NCBI RefSeq assembly: GCF_003944755.1
Contig: NZ_RWGU01000037.1
Coordinates: forward strand, 1 to 64,000
Direction: 5' to 3'
Length of the DNA: 64,000 nt
Source of the DNA: Rhodovulum robiginosum
GTDB lineage: Bacteria; Pseudomonadota; Alphaproteobacteria; Rhodobacterales; Rhodobacteraceae
The notes under the pieces were generated by a model that had not been told where the DNA came from, made no database searches, and worked only from the letters and a program-made list of their open reading frames with translations. A program made the position numbers and the translations under genes. Position 1 is the stretch's first letter. Every line of letters starts with the position of its first letter. Shown here one piece after another: positions 17,813 through 27,449 of this stretch.

Positions 17813-20224
17813 ATGACCGAGCAACTCAGCCAATCCTACCCCGTTCTGCCGCTGCGCGACATCGTGGTCTTTCCCCACATGATCGTGCCACTCTTCGTGG
17901 GCCGCGAGAAATCCGTGCGCGCGCTGGAAGAGGTGATGCAGGACGACAAGCAGATCCTGCTGTCGGCGCAGAAGGATCCGGCGGACGACGACCCCGCCGC
18001 CGAGGGCATCTTCCGCAGCGGCGTGCTGGCCAACGTGTTGCAGTTGCTCAAGCTGCCGGACGGCACCGTGAAGGTGCTGGTCGAGGGCAAGAGCCGGGTC
18101 AAGATCACCGATTTTCTGGAAAACGACTCGTTTTTCGAGGCCAGCGCCGTGGCGCTGGACGAAGAGGCCGGCGACGCAGACACCGTCGAGGCGCTGTTGC
18201 GCTCGGTCGGCGCCGAGTTCGAGCGCTATGCCAAGGTCAAGAAGAACATCCCCGAAGAGGCGCTGGCCGCGGTCAGCGAAACCCGCACGCCCGACAAGCT
18301 GGCCGATCTGGTGGCCGGCCACCTGGGCGTGGATGTCGAACAGAAGCAAGAGCTTTTGGAAACCCTCTCGGTCGCCGAGCGGCTTGAGAAGGTCTATGGC
18401 CTGATGCAGGGCGAGATGAGCGTTCTGCAGGTCGAAAAGAAGATCAAGACCCGCGTGAAATCGCAGATGGAGCGCACCCAGCGCGAGTATTACCTGAATG
18501 AGCAGATGAAGGCCATTCAGAAGGAGCTGGGCGACGGCGAAGATGGGCAGAACGAGATCGCCGAGCTGGAAGAGCGCGTGGCGGCCACCAAGCTGTCCAA
18601 GGAGGCCCGCGATAAGGCCGATGGCGAGATCAAGAAGCTGAAAAACATGAGCCCGATGTCGGCCGAGGCCACCGTCGTGCGCAACTATCTCGACTGGATG
18701 CTGTCGCTGCCCTGGGGCGTGAAGAGCCGGGTGAAGAAAGACCTGACCCGCGCCGAAAAGATCCTCGACGACGACCATTACGGGCTTGAGAAGGTCAAGG
18801 AGCGGATCGTCGAATACCTCGCCGTGCAGCAGCGGTCGAAGAAGCTGAAGGGCCCGATCCTGTGCCTGGTCGGCCCGCCGGGCGTGGGCAAGACCTCGCT
18901 CGGCAAGTCGGTCGCGCGGGCCACGGGGCGCGAGTTCATCCGTATCAGCCTCGGCGGCGTGCGCGACGAATCCGAGATCCGCGGCCACAGGCGGACCTAT
19001 ATCGGCTCGATGCCCGGCAAGATCATCCAGTCGCTCAAGAAGGCCAAGACGACCAACCCGCTGATCCTGCTCGATGAAATCGACAAGATGGGCCAGGATT
19101 TCCGCGGCGACCCGGCGTCGGCCATGCTTGAGGTGCTCGACCCCGAGCAGAACGCGACCTTCGTCGACCATTACCTCGAGGTGGAATACGACCTCTCGAA
19201 CGTGATGTTCCTGACCACGGCGAACACCTACAACATGCCCGGCCCCCTGCTGGACCGGATGGAGATCATCCCGCTGGCCGGCTACACCGAGGACGAAAAG
19301 CGCGAGATCGCCAAGCAGCACCTCATCGCCAAGCAGATGAAAAACCACGGCCTGCGCCCGAAAGAGTTCGAGCTGACCGAACCCGCGCTGACCGAGATGA
19401 TCCGCACCTATACCCGCGAGGCCGGCGTGCGGAACCTCGAGCGCGAGATCGCCAAGCTGGCGCGCAAGGCGGTGACCAAGCTGGTCAAGCGCGAATGCGA
19501 AAAGGTGACGATCACGCCGGAGAACCTGGAAGAGTTCCTGGGCGTCAAGAAGTTCCGCTATGGGCTGGCCGAGAAGGAAGACCAGATCGGTGTTGTCACC
19601 GGGCTGGCCTGGACGTCGGTCGGCGGCGACCTGTTGTCGATCGAGGCGCTCAAGCTGCCTGGCAAGGGCCGGATGAAGACCACCGGCAAGCTGGGCGACG
19701 TGATGAAGGAATCGATCGACGCGGCGTCGAGCTTCGTACGCTCGGTTGCGCCCGATTTCGGGATCAGGCCGCCGCGCTTTGAAAAATGGGATATCCACGT
19801 CCACGTCCCCGAGGGCGCCACGCCCAAGGACGGGCCGTCGGCCGGTGTCGCGATGGTCACCTCCATCGTCTCGGTGCTGACCGGCATCCCGGTGCGCAAG
19901 GACATCGCCATGACCGGCGAGGTGACGTTGCGCGGCAACGTGCTGGCCATCGGCGGGCTGAAGGAAAAACTGCTGGCCGCGCTCAGGGGCGGCATCAAGA
20001 CCGTGCTGATCCCCGAAGAGAACGCCAAGGACCTGACGGAGATCCCCGACAACGTGAAAGAGGGGCTTACGATCATCCCCGTCGGCAATGTCCGCGACGT
20101 GCTCGACCATGCGCTGGTGCGCCAGCCAGAGCCCATCGACTGGGACGAGGCCGCCGAAGAGGCCGCCGCCGCCGAGGCGCGGATCGAGGCGAAGGACAGC
20201 GGGTCTGGCGCGATCGCCCACTAG
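17813..20224 (+). CDS. lon: ATP-dependent protease Lon
   Basis: Cytoplasmic AAA+ serine protease that degrades misfolded and regulatory proteins. The 803 residues contain all parts of LonA: the N-terminal LON domain (about 10-200, starting [15 protein letters not shown]), a coiled linker, the AAA+ module with Walker A GPPGVGKT at 354-361 and Walker [10 protein letters not shown], and the C-terminal protease domain with Ser676 in [11 protein letters not shown] and Lys719 in [10 protein letters not shown] as the catalytic dyad. Upstream is a heat-shock-like promoter; downstream a strong intrinsic terminator closes the transcript. Length is normal. Confidence 0.97.
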   Translation: MTEQLSQSYPVLPLRDIVVFPHMIVPLFVGREKSVRALEEVMQDDKQILLSAQKDPADDDPAAEGIFRSGVLANVLQLLKLPDGTVKVLVEGKSRVKITDFLENDSFFEASAVALDEEAGDADTVEALLRSVGAEFERYAKVKKNIPEEALAAVSETRTPDKLADLVAGHLGVDVEQKQELLETLSVAERLEKVYGLMQGEMSVLQVEKKIKTRVKSQMERTQREYYLNEQMKAIQKELGDGEDGQNEIAELEERVAATKLSKEARDKADGEIKKLKNMSPMSAEATVVRNYLDWMLSLPWGVKSRVKKDLTRAEKILDDDHYGLEKVKERIVEYLAVQQRSKKLKGPILCLVGPPGVGKTSLGKSVARATGREFIRISLGGVRDESEIRGHRRTYIGSMPGKIIQSLKKAKTTNPLILLDEIDKMGQDFRGDPASAMLEVLDPEQNATFVDHYLEVEYDLSNVMFLTTANTYNMPGPLLDRMEIIPLAGYTEDEKREIAKQHLIAKQMKNHGLRPKEFELTEPALTEMIRTYTREAGVRNLEREIAKLARKAVTKLVKRECEKVTITPENLEEFLGVKKFRYGLAEKEDQIGVVTGLAWTSVGGDLLSIEALKLPGKGRMKTTGKLGDVMKESIDAASSFVRSVAPDFGIRPPRFEKWDIHVHVPEGATPKDGPSAGVAMVTSIVSVLTGIPVRKDIAMTGEVTLRGNVLAIGGLKEKLLAALRGGIKTVLIPEENAKDLTEIPDNVKEGLTIIPVGNVRDVLDHALVRQPEPIDWDEAAEEAAAAEARIEAKDSGSGAIAH

Positions 20225-20249
20225 GACCGCGCGCACCCGGATTTCGGCA

Positions 20250-20279
20250 ACGCGCCCCGTTTCGGGGCGCGTTTTTTTT
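20250..20279 (+). terminator. Rho-independent terminator of lon
   Basis: ACGCGCCCCG (20250-20259), a 3-base loop, CGGGGCGCGT (20263-20272) and an 8-base T-run (20272-20279). The perfect 10-bp GC-rich stem plus T-tract, 26 bases after the lon stop, is a textbook intrinsic terminator. Confidence 0.93.
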
Positions 20280-20399
20280 GGGCAGGGCGGTCATGTATCT
20301 AGCGCTTGCCGCCCTTTGCCACGCAAAAAGCTGTGTATTTCGCCCGATATTGTGTTAGACGGGGACAAAGGCCCAAAGACATCTGAAAGGCAGCAGACC

Positions 20400-20834
20400 A
20401 TGGCCCAGGCACCCATTACCGGCAGGACCGCGACCCGCCGGAAGACGACGACCCCCACCACCACGCGCAGCCGCGCCACGCGACAGCCCGCCGCCGAATC
20501 CGCGGCAGCCGACGCGCCCGAAGCCGCCGAAACCCCGCCGGCCGACGCGGCCGCGGAGACCAGCGTGACGCTGCGCAAGAAAGAGCTGATCGACAGGGTC
20601 GTGGCGGCCTCCGGCAAGAAGAAGAAGGACGTCAAGCCGGTCGTCGAGGCGATGCTCGGTGTGCTCGGCGCGTCGCTCTCGGCGGGTGAGACGATGAACC
20701 TGCAACCCTTCGGCAAGCTCACCATCAACCGGCGCAAGGATGCCGGAAATGGCGAGGTTCTGGTGACCAAGATCCGCCGCAGCACCCAGGCGATCGACGC
20801 CACGCAAGACCCTCTTGCAGAGCCTGCGGAGTGA
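20400..20834 (+). CDS. HU-like DNA-binding protein with an N-terminal basic/Ala-Pro tail
   Basis: The 144 residues have two parts. Residues 1 to about 54 are low-complexity and rich in Thr, Arg, Ala and Pro (RTATRRKTTTPTTTRSRATR). Residues 55-144 are an HU/IHF fold (TLRKKELIDRVVAASGKKKKDVKPVV, later MNLQPFGKLTINRRKDAGNGEV). The usual DNA-arm motif GRNP-x-TGE and the IPA segment are not recognisable, so DNA bending may differ from canonical HU. The tail recalls histone H1-like extensions. The gene follows the lon terminator, and a tRNA-Val starts 18 bases after it. A nucleoid role is inferred. Confidence 0.85.
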   Translation: MAQAPITGRTATRRKTTTPTTTRSRATRQPAAESAAADAPEAAETPPADAAAETSVTLRKKELIDRVVAASGKKKKDVKPVVEAMLGVLGASLSAGETMNLQPFGKLTINRRKDAGNGEVLVTKIRRSTQAIDATQDPLAEPAE

Positions 20835-20852
20835 CGCTATCAAGCGCGCCAC

Positions 20853-20927
20853 GGGTGATTAGCTCAGTGGTAGAGCGCTTCGTTCACATCGAAGATGTCG
20901 GGAGTTCGAATCTCTCATCACCCACCA
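20853..20927 (+). tRNA. tRNA-Val (anticodon CAC)
   Basis: 75 bases including an encoded CCA end. The acceptor stem GGGTGAT pairs with ATCACCC. The anticodon stem CTTCG/CGAAG encloses loop TTCACAT, giving anticodon CAC (reads GTG). The T-loop GTTCGAATC is canonical. It lies 18 bases downstream of the HU-like gene. Confidence 0.96.
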
Positions 20928-21031
20928 GCCCCCCCCGATCGCGTGATCCCGGCCGCCCGGCTTAGCCGGCCAGAGGCGGCCGAAACGTTACGCTGAATGG
21001 ATGGATGCCGCACGGTCGCGCGGCCGCTGTC

Positions 21032-21250
21032 TCAGGACGGTTCGGCCATGGCATCGCCGCGGGGCGTGCCCGCCGTGCCCGAGCAATCGGGCCGCAGGGC
21101 GAGATAGGCCACCATCGCCGTCATCCCCGCCGTGCCGCCCAGCCAGTAGATCAGCGCCAGCATGAGGATGGAACTCTCCGAGAAAATCGCCGCAGCGCCG
21201 GTTGCAGCGAACCCGGTGCAGATGGAGATGAGAAGAATTGCAATCGGCAT
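21032..21250 (-). CDS. Small membrane protein of unknown function
   Basis: A 72-residue ORF with two hydrophobic helices (IAILLISICTGFAATGAAAIF and ILMLALIYWLGGTAGMTAMVAYLAL) and a short polar tail (SGTAGTPRGDAMAEPS). The ATG at 21250 has an AGGGGAAA ribosome-binding site at good spacing. It lies on the opposite strand between two tRNA-Val genes. I do not recognise it; it could be a conserved small inner-membrane protein. Confidence 0.6.
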   Translation of the reverse strand: MPIAILLISICTGFAATGAAAIFSESSILMLALIYWLGGTAGMTAMVAYLALRPDCSGTAGTPRGDAMAEPS

Positions 21251-21395
21251 GGCGATTTCCCCTTATGCGTGAAAGATCGGCAGGAAAATGGGCAAAATCG
21301 GGGCGGAGGGGGGAAAGCACCAAGGCACGGCCGGACGGATTGTCGCTGCATAGGCTTGCCGCCGGGGGCCGTGCCGGTCTAAACCCCGAAGCGTC

Positions 21396-21471
21396 GGGCG
21401 ATTAGCTCAGTTGGTAGAGCGCCTCGTTTACACCGAGGATGTCGGGAGTTCGAGTCTCTCATCGCCCACCA
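21396..21471 (+). tRNA. tRNA-Val (anticodon TAC)
   Basis: 76 bases including CCA. The acceptor stem GGGCGAT pairs with ATCGCCC. The anticodon stem CCTCG/CGAGG encloses loop TTTACAC, giving anticodon TAC. It is closely similar to the CAC isoacceptor 470 bases upstream, indicating an old duplication. Confidence 0.96.
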
Positions 21472-21532
21472 TCCCCGTCTTGAACCTGTCATCCCCGGCT
21501 GCGAGGCTGGCGGGCACAGCCCCGATGGAGAC

Positions 21533-23239
21533 ATGCCGATGCCCCACCCCCCGCTTGCCGATCTGATCGACCAGGGGCGCGGGGTCGCGCCCGCCGACAT
21601 GGTGCTGACGGGCGGGCAGGTGTTCGACCTGGTGACCGGCGAAATGGTACCGGGCGACGTGGCGATCTGCGGCGACACCATCGTCGGGATCGGCGACGCC
21701 TACGCGGGCAAGCGGGTGGTCGACGTGACGGGGCTGACGCTGGTGCCGGGCTTCATCGACACCCACCTGCATATCGAAAGCTCGCTGGTCACGCCGTTCG
21801 AGTTCGATCGCTGCGTCTGCCCGCGCGGCATCACCACCGCGATCTGCGATCCGCACGAGATCGCCAACGTCATCGGCCTGCCGGGGATCGAGTATTTCCT
21901 CGACACCGCGTCGCGTACGGTGATGGATATCCGGGTGAACCTGTCGTCCTGCGTGCCCTCGACCGAGATGGAAACCTCGGGCGCGCGGATCGGCGCCGCG
22001 GACCTGGCCGCGCTCAAGGACCACCCCCGCGTGATCGGGCTGGCCGAGGTGATGAACTATCCCGGCGTGATCACCAAGGCCCCCGAGGTTCTGGCCAAGC
22101 TCGACGCGTTTCGCGGCCGCCATATCGACGGGCACGCGCCGCTGCTCTCGGGACGCGACCTCAACGCCTATATCGCCGCAGGCATCCGCACCGAGCATGA
22201 GGCGACCAGCGCCGCGGAAGCGAAGGAAAAGCTGCAAAAAGGGATGCGCGTGCTGATCCGCGAGGGGTCGGTTTCGAAGGATATGCACGCCCTGCAACCG
22301 CTGCTGAGCGAACGCACGGCACCCTACATGTGCCTGTGCACCGACGACCGCAACCCGCTGGACATCGCCGAGCATGGCCATCTGGATTACATGATCCGCA
22401 CCCTGATCGCGCTCGGCACTCCGACCCTCGCGGTCTATCGCGCGGCCAGCCTTTCGGCGGCCGAGGCCTTCGGTCTGAAGGACCGGGGGCTGATCGCGCC
22501 GGGCCAGCGGGCCGATATCGTGGGCTTGCCCGATCTGGAAGACTGCCGCGCCGCGCTGGTGATCGCCGGCGGGCAGGTGGCCGATGCCCCGGCCTTTGCC
22601 GCGCGGCAGCAGATCGCGCCGGTGGGACGTCAGTCGGTGAAAGCGCCCCGGCTGAGCGCCGCGAGCTTCCGCGCCGGCAGCAACCGGGCCGAGACCCATG
22701 TGATCGGCATCCGGCCGGGGCAGATCCTGACCGATCACCTTGTGGAAGAGATGGCCCCGCGGGAGGGTGCGAAACGTGCCGACCCGGCGCGCGACCTGGC
22801 CAAGATCGCGGTGGTCGAACGGCACGGGATCAACGGCAACATCGCCGTGGGCTTCGTCAGGGGGTTCGGTCTGGAAACCGGGGCGATCGCCTCGACCGTC
22901 TGCCACGACCACCACAACATCGCGGTGGTCGGGGCCGATGACGCCGACATGGCGCTGGCCGCCACCCGCCTGACCGAGATCGAGGGCGGGTTCGTGGTGG
23001 CGGGCGGGGGGCGCGTGCTGGCCGAGTTGGCGCTGCCCGTGGCCGGGTTGATGAGCCTTGAGAGCTTTGAAACGGTCGAGGGGCATCTGCAAGAACTGCG
23101 CGCCGCGGCCCGCTCGCTGGGGGTGACGCTGGACGAGCCCTTTTTGCAACTGGCCTTCCTCGCCCTGCCGGTGATTCCGGCGCTGAAGATCACCGACCGG
23201 GGGATGGTCGACGTGGAGCGGTTCGAGATCATCGGCTGA
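21533..23239 (+). CDS. ade: Adenine deaminase
   Basis: Metal-dependent amidohydrolase that converts adenine to hypoxanthine and ammonia for purine salvage. The 568 residues carry the metal-binding motif [12 protein letters not shown] (about residues 77-88), [17 protein letters not shown], the [11 protein letters not shown] segment, [10 protein letters not shown] with the metal-binding Asp, and the C-terminal Ade domain with [12 protein letters not shown]. Domain order and length match bacterial AdeC. It starts 61 bases after tRNA-Val; a second in-frame ATG two codons later is also possible. Confidence 0.93.
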   Translation: MPMPHPPLADLIDQGRGVAPADMVLTGGQVFDLVTGEMVPGDVAICGDTIVGIGDAYAGKRVVDVTGLTLVPGFIDTHLHIESSLVTPFEFDRCVCPRGITTAICDPHEIANVIGLPGIEYFLDTASRTVMDIRVNLSSCVPSTEMETSGARIGAADLAALKDHPRVIGLAEVMNYPGVITKAPEVLAKLDAFRGRHIDGHAPLLSGRDLNAYIAAGIRTEHEATSAAEAKEKLQKGMRVLIREGSVSKDMHALQPLLSERTAPYMCLCTDDRNPLDIAEHGHLDYMIRTLIALGTPTLAVYRAASLSAAEAFGLKDRGLIAPGQRADIVGLPDLEDCRAALVIAGGQVADAPAFAARQQIAPVGRQSVKAPRLSAASFRAGSNRAETHVIGIRPGQILTDHLVEEMAPREGAKRADPARDLAKIAVVERHGINGNIAVGFVRGFGLETGAIASTVCHDHHNIAVVGADDADMALAATRLTEIEGGFVVAGGGRVLAELALPVAGLMSLESFETVEGHLQELRAAARSLGVTLDEPFLQLAFLALPVIPALKITDRGMVDVERFEIIG

Positions 23240-23340
23240 TCTGTTCGCCAGCGCACGGCATGTGCGCTTGACGGGGAGGTTTGTGCGCAGTTGTCGCGTG
23301 CTATCTTTCCCGTAAGACCACGACACCCGGAGCCCCCGAA

Positions 23341-24279
23341 ATGAGCTGGAACCCCGCCCTCGACCCGCAATGCCCCACCGGCGACGCAGTGGATTCCATC
23401 GAGACCGTCATCGTGCCCCGTGCGCGCGACCTCGGCGGGTTCGAGGTGCGCCGCGCGCTGCCCGCGCCCAAGCGGCAGATGGTCGGCCCCTTCATCTTTT
23501 TCGACCAGATGGGCCCTGCCGAATTCGTCACCGGGCAGGGGATCGACGTGCGTCCGCACCCGCATATCGGGCTGGCAACGGTCACCTACCTCTACCGCGG
23601 CGCGCTGCACCACCGCGACAGCCTGGGCACCGACCGCTGGATCGAGCCCGGCGCGGTGAACTGGATGGTGGCCGGCCACGGCATCACCCATTCCGAACGC
23701 ACCGACGGGGCGGTACGCGACCGGCCCCACGCGCTGTTCGGTATCCAGACCTGGGTGGCGCTGCCGGCGGGCGCCGAGGACGGGGCGGCCGCCTTTGAAC
23801 ACGCGCCGAAGGAGGCGCTGCCGTTTCTGCAGGCCGAAGGCAAAGAAGTGCGCCTGATCCTGGGCAGCGCCTGGGGCGAGACCGCGCCGGTCAAGACCGC
23901 GTCAGAGATGTTTTATGCCGACGCGGCGCTGGCCCCCGGTGCGGTGCTGCCGCTGCCCGACGACCACGAGGACCGCGGCGTCTATGTCGTGGAGGGCGCG
24001 GTCGAGATCGGCGGGCAGAGCTACGCGGCCGGGCAGATGATGGTGTTTCGCCCCGGCGACCAGCTAAGCCTCGCAGCCGGCCCGCAAGGGGCGCGGCTGA
24101 TGCTGTTGGGCGGGGCGACGCTGGAAGGGCCGCGCTATATCTGGTGGAACTTCGTCGCCTCGTCGAAGGAGCGCATCGAGGAAGCCAAGGAGGCCTGGCG
24201 CCGCGGCGACTGGGAGCAGGGGCGGTTTCACCTGCCGCCGGGCGACGACGCCGAGTTCATCCCGCTGCCCGGACGCTGA
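23341..24279 (+). CDS. Pirin family protein
   Basis: A 312-residue bicupin of the pirin family. The N-terminal cupin keeps the metal-binding His motif RPHPHIGLATVTYLYRGALHHRDS and later GHGITHSER, with Glu in the expected place. The C-terminal pirin domain begins near MFYADAALAPGAVLPLP and ends with RYIWWNFVASSKERI. Bacterial pirins have been linked to quercetinase-like oxygenase activity or to regulation of central metabolism; which applies here is unknown. The start at 23341 (MSWNPALDP) fits family length. Confidence 0.9.
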   Translation: MSWNPALDPQCPTGDAVDSIETVIVPRARDLGGFEVRRALPAPKRQMVGPFIFFDQMGPAEFVTGQGIDVRPHPHIGLATVTYLYRGALHHRDSLGTDRWIEPGAVNWMVAGHGITHSERTDGAVRDRPHALFGIQTWVALPAGAEDGAAAFEHAPKEALPFLQAEGKEVRLILGSAWGETAPVKTASEMFYADAALAPGAVLPLPDDHEDRGVYVVEGAVEIGGQSYAAGQMMVFRPGDQLSLAAGPQGARLMLLGGATLEGPRYIWWNFVASSKERIEEAKEAWRRGDWEQGRFHLPPGDDAEFIPLPGR

Positions 24280-24360
24280 GGCGCGGCGCTGGCGCGCGCG
24301 GCGGATCTGCGTTAGGGCGGGGCAGGGCGGCAATCGGGCCGCCCGCCCGGATCGTGCACC

Positions 24361-25344
24361 ATGACAATCAGCGAAATGGCAGGGGGCGGCTCGGCCCGGC
24401 GGGGGATTGTCTATATCCTGCTGGGGATGCTGTTCATCTCGGTCAACGACATGCTGATCAAGCTGTTGTCCGACCGTTACCCGCTGCACCAGATGGTCTT
24501 TGCCCGGTCGATGATCGGGCTGGTGGTGCTGTTGGGCATTGTGCAGGCCGAGGGCGCCTGGCGCCGGTTGTGGCCCGCGCGTCCGTGGCTGCAGCTGCTG
24601 CGCGCGGTGCTGATCGTGATCGCCAACATGACCTTTTTCGCCGCGCTCGCGGTGATGGCGCTGGCCACGGCGACGGCGCTTTTTTTCGTGGCGCCGCTGG
24701 CGATCACCGCGCTGTCGGCGCTGCTGCTGGGCGAACGCGTCGGCCCGCGCCGCTGGGCCGCGGTGGCGGTCGGGTTCCTGGGCGTTCTGGTGATGCTGCG
24801 CCCCTGGGCGGGCTGGGACGGTATGGCGCCCAGCCGGTGGAGCCTGCTTCTGCCGGTGGCCGCGGCGCTGTGCTATGCCGGGATGCAGGTGCTGACGCGC
24901 AAGCTGGGGGCGACGGCGCCCGCCTCGGCGCTGGCGCTATATATTCAGGTCACCTTCCTTGCGGTCGGCGCGGTGTTTTTCGTGGTCGCGGGCGACGGGC
25001 GCTTTGCCGAGGGAGTGGAGAGCGAAAGCCTGGTCTTCCTGCTGAAGCCCTGGGTGATGCCGCCGGCCGACGAGCTGTGGCTTTTCGGCCTTCTGGGGCT
25101 GGTGTCGGCGGGCGTCGGCTATTGCCTGTCGCAGGCCTATCGCCTTGGCGATGCGGCCACGATCGCGCCCTTCGAATACGTCACGCTGCCGCTGGCGATC
25201 TTCTGGGGCTGGGCGCTGTTCGGCGAGGTTCCGGGCGTCTGGGTGCTGGCGGGCGCGGCGCTGATCGCGGGCGCCGGGCTCTATGTCTTTGCCCGCGAGC
25301 GGCGCGTCGGGCGCGGTGCCGATTTCCCGCGCGAGGGCGCTTGA
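24361..25344 (+). CDS. EamA/DMT-superfamily transporter
   Basis: A 327-residue inner-membrane permease with ten predicted helices arranged as two EamA repeats. The first covers about residues 12-150 (IVYILLGMLFISVNDMLIKLL, later FFVAPLAITALSALLLGERVG) and the second about 158-310 (ending FEYVTLPLAIFWGWALFGEVPG and GAALIAGAGLYVFA). The Gly/Glu motif LLLGERV before a helix is typical. The family exports metabolites such as amino acids or S-adenosylmethionine; the substrate here cannot be told. The gene is not overlapped with its neighbours. Confidence 0.88.
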   Translation: MTISEMAGGGSARRGIVYILLGMLFISVNDMLIKLLSDRYPLHQMVFARSMIGLVVLLGIVQAEGAWRRLWPARPWLQLLRAVLIVIANMTFFAALAVMALATATALFFVAPLAITALSALLLGERVGPRRWAAVAVGFLGVLVMLRPWAGWDGMAPSRWSLLLPVAAALCYAGMQVLTRKLGATAPASALALYIQVTFLAVGAVFFVVAGDGRFAEGVESESLVFLLKPWVMPPADELWLFGLLGLVSAGVGYCLSQAYRLGDAATIAPFEYVTLPLAIFWGWALFGEVPGVWVLAGAALIAGAGLYVFARERRVGRGADFPREGA

Positions 25345-25407
25345 CGCGGGCGCGCGTGCGTCATAAACCACACGTCACGTTCGGCCCGGGAGGCCGGCGG
25401 AAGGCGA

Positions 25408-25484
25408 GCGGTTGTAGCTCAGTTGGTTAGAGTACCGGCCTGTCACGCCGGGGGTCGCGGGTTCGAGCCCCGTCAACCGCGCCA
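25408..25484 (+). tRNA. tRNA-Asp (anticodon GTC), copy 1
   Basis: 77 bases with CCA. The acceptor stem GCGGTTG pairs with CAACCGC. The anticodon stem CCGGC/GCCGG encloses loop CTGTCAC, giving GTC. Its sequence is identical to the copy at 25516-25592, 31 bases downstream. A queuosine target (G34). Confidence 0.96.
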
Positions 25485-25515
25485 CCGCCTCATCCTCCCG
25501 CTCAAGAGCGCTTGC

Positions 25516-25592
25516 GCGGTTGTAGCTCAGTTGGTTAGAGTACCGGCCTGTCACGCCGGGGGTCGCGGGTTCGAGCCCCGTCAACCGCGCCA
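25516..25592 (+). tRNA. tRNA-Asp (anticodon GTC), copy 2
   Basis: Identical over all 77 bases to the copy at 25408-25484: same stems, loops and CCA. Tandem identical copies suggest a recent duplication or gene conversion and probably one transcript. A small ORF begins 23 bases further on. Confidence 0.96.
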
Positions 25593-25615
25593 CCAACCTG
25601 TTTGCCGAACCTGTG

Positions 25616-25843
25616 ATGATCCGTATTCTTGACGATTTGCCGTTTTCGCTTGTCCTGGTGCTCGCCCTCAGCATGGGCCTGGCGCCGTTCCTGCCCGAGC
25701 CCCACCTCTGGGAAAAGCTGAAGATGCTGGCCGCGGGAACGCTGACGAGCGGGGTGGATGTCTTCGATCTCTGCCTTCATGGCGCGCCATGGCTGTTGCT
25801 GTTTGCCAAATCCGGGCGGATGGCTGCCAGGCTGCGGCATTGA
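25616..25843 (+). CDS. Small conserved hydrophobic protein of unknown function
   Basis: 75 residues starting MIRILDDLPFSLVLVLALSMGLAPFLPEPHLWEKLKML. One N-terminal hydrophobic helix and a second apolar segment (FDLCLHGAPWLLLFAK) suggest membrane association. From memory, short proteins with the pattern LAPF-x-PEPH-x-EKLxMLxxGTL occur widely in Proteobacteria under unreliable transporter labels; I cannot assign a role. The ATG at 25616 lacks a clear ribosome-binding site and is preceded by an in-frame GTG. It begins 23 bases after a tRNA-Asp, so it may be read from the tRNA promoter. Confidence 0.7.
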   Translation: MIRILDDLPFSLVLVLALSMGLAPFLPEPHLWEKLKMLAAGTLTSGVDVFDLCLHGAPWLLLFAKSGRMAARLRH

Positions 25844-25944
25844 GGGCGCGCTCCCGCCCGTGCAGGGCGGCGTAGCGCCGCCATGCCCGGTTGGGCCCGG
25901 CCGCGCTGGCGCGCGGCGGGCGGTCCGCCACCCCCGGCGGCGGG

Positions 25945-27318
25945 CTAGGCCGACAGGGCGGCGAGGATGCGCGCCCAGGAGCGGATGCCCTTGTGGAAGC
26001 TGTCGAGGTCGTATTTCTCGTTCGGCGAGTGGATCGCGTCGTCGTCCTTGGCAAAGCCGATCAGCATCGAATCCATCCCCAGCGCCGTCTTGAAATACCC
26101 CGCCACCGGGATCGACCCGCCGCAGCCCACATAGGCCGCCGGTTTCGGCCATTCCTCGGAGAGCGCCGCGCGGGCCTTTTCGAAGGCGGGGTGCGAGATG
26201 TCCATCCGGCTGGCGGGCGAGGCGCCGTGGCCTTCGAAGCTGGCCGTGCAGTCGGGCGGCAGCATGTCCTGCACCATCTTGCGAAAGTTCTCTCGGATCG
26301 CCAGCGGGTCCTGGTCGCCCACCAGACGGAAGCTGATCTTGGCGCGCGCCTCGGCGGGCAGCACGGTCTTGAACCCCGCGCCGGTATAGCCGCCCGTGAT
26401 GCCGTTGACCTCGCAGGTCGGGCGGGACCAGATCATTTCCAGCGCCGTGCGGTCGGCCTCGCCGGCGGGCGTGGACAGGCCCACCGCGCCGAGAAACGCC
26501 CCGGCGTCGAAGCCCAGCCCCTGCCACTGCCGGGCGACCTCGTCGGGCAGCTCCGGCACGCCGTCGTAAAAGCCGGGCACGGTGACGCGGCCCGCGTCGT
26601 CGTGCAGCGCGGCGACGATGCGGGCCAGCACCCGGATCGGGTTGATCGAAGGGCCCCCGTACATGCCCGAATGCAGGTCCATGTCGGCGGCGCGGATCGT
26701 CAGCTCTTCGCCCAGAAGGCCGCGCAGCATGGTGACGATGCCCGGTGTGCGGGCGTCGAAAAGCCCGGTGTCGCAGATCAGCGCGATATCGGCCTTCAAC
26801 TCTTCGGCGTTGTCCTCGAGGAACGGCACGAGCGAGGGCGAGCCCGACTCCTCTTCGCCCTCCAGAAAGACGGTGATCTTGCAGGGCAGGGTGCCATGCT
26901 CGGCCTTCCACGCGCGGCAGGCCTCGATAAAGGTCATCAGCTGGCCCTTGTCGTCGCTGGCGCCGCGGGCGCGGATCACCTGGCCCTTGTCGGTGTCTTC
27001 CAGCGCCGGGTCGAACGGGTCGCGGTGCCAGAGATCCAGCGGATCGACCGGCTGCACGTCGTAATGGCCGTAAAACAGCAGGTGCGGGCCGGGGCCGTCG
27101 ACATGGGCCACGACCATCGGGTGGCCGGGGGTGGGCCGCTTTTCGGCGGCAAAGCCGAGGCTGGCCAGATCGGCGACCAGCCAGTCGGCGGCGCTGTCGC
27201 AATCGGCGGCATGGGCCGGGTCGGTCGAGATCGACGGGATACGCAGCAGCGCGATCAGCCTGTTCACGGCCTCGGGCAGGTCGCAATCGATTCGGGTCAG
27301 GACGGGGTCGAGTGGCAT
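25945..27318 (-). CDS. M20 family metallopeptidase (dipeptidase-like)
   Basis: A 457-residue zinc exopeptidase of the M20 family (carnosinase/ArgE/CPG2 fold). Metal ligands are visible: His in LLFYGHYDVQPV, Asp in RGASDDKGQLMTF, the catalytic Glu pair in VFLEGEEESGSPS, Asp in ALICDTGLF, and a late His near the C-terminus. The dimerisation lid domain starts around DLHSGMYGGPSINP. No signal peptide, so it is cytoplasmic. It probably hydrolyses dipeptides or N-acylated amino acids; the exact substrate is unknown. It is divergent from the ORF at 27450. Confidence 0.9.
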   Translation of the reverse strand: MPLDPVLTRIDCDLPEAVNRLIALLRIPSISTDPAHAADCDSAADWLVADLASLGFAAEKRPTPGHPMVVAHVDGPGPHLLFYGHYDVQPVDPLDLWHRDPFDPALEDTDKGQVIRARGASDDKGQLMTFIEACRAWKAEHGTLPCKITVFLEGEEESGSPSLVPFLEDNAEELKADIALICDTGLFDARTPGIVTMLRGLLGEELTIRAADMDLHSGMYGGPSINPIRVLARIVAALHDDAGRVTVPGFYDGVPELPDEVARQWQGLGFDAGAFLGAVGLSTPAGEADRTALEMIWSRPTCEVNGITGGYTGAGFKTVLPAEARAKISFRLVGDQDPLAIRENFRKMVQDMLPPDCTASFEGHGASPASRMDISHPAFEKARAALSEEWPKPAAYVGCGGSIPVAGYFKTALGMDSMLIGFAKDDDAIHSPNEKYDLDSFHKGIRSWARILAALSA

Positions 27319-27449
27319 GGGGCGCGGGCTCCGGCTCGGGACAAGGGTGGCGCGAGCCTAACAGCCGCCTTGGCACTGTCCAGAGCTTGGCCCGGGGGCG
27401 GCGGCTGCGCTAGGCTGTATGCCGACGCTTGGGGGCCAAGGAGGGCGCG

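Noticed and set aside
17453-20236. 927-codon minus-strand frame opposite lon
   Set aside because: Antisense shadow of a conserved gene; no recognisable domain and no ribosome-binding site.
20988-21323. 111-codon alternative frame overlapping the small membrane ORF between the tRNA-Val genes
   Set aside because: It lacks the hydrophobic segments and the ribosome-binding site that support the 72-residue frame.
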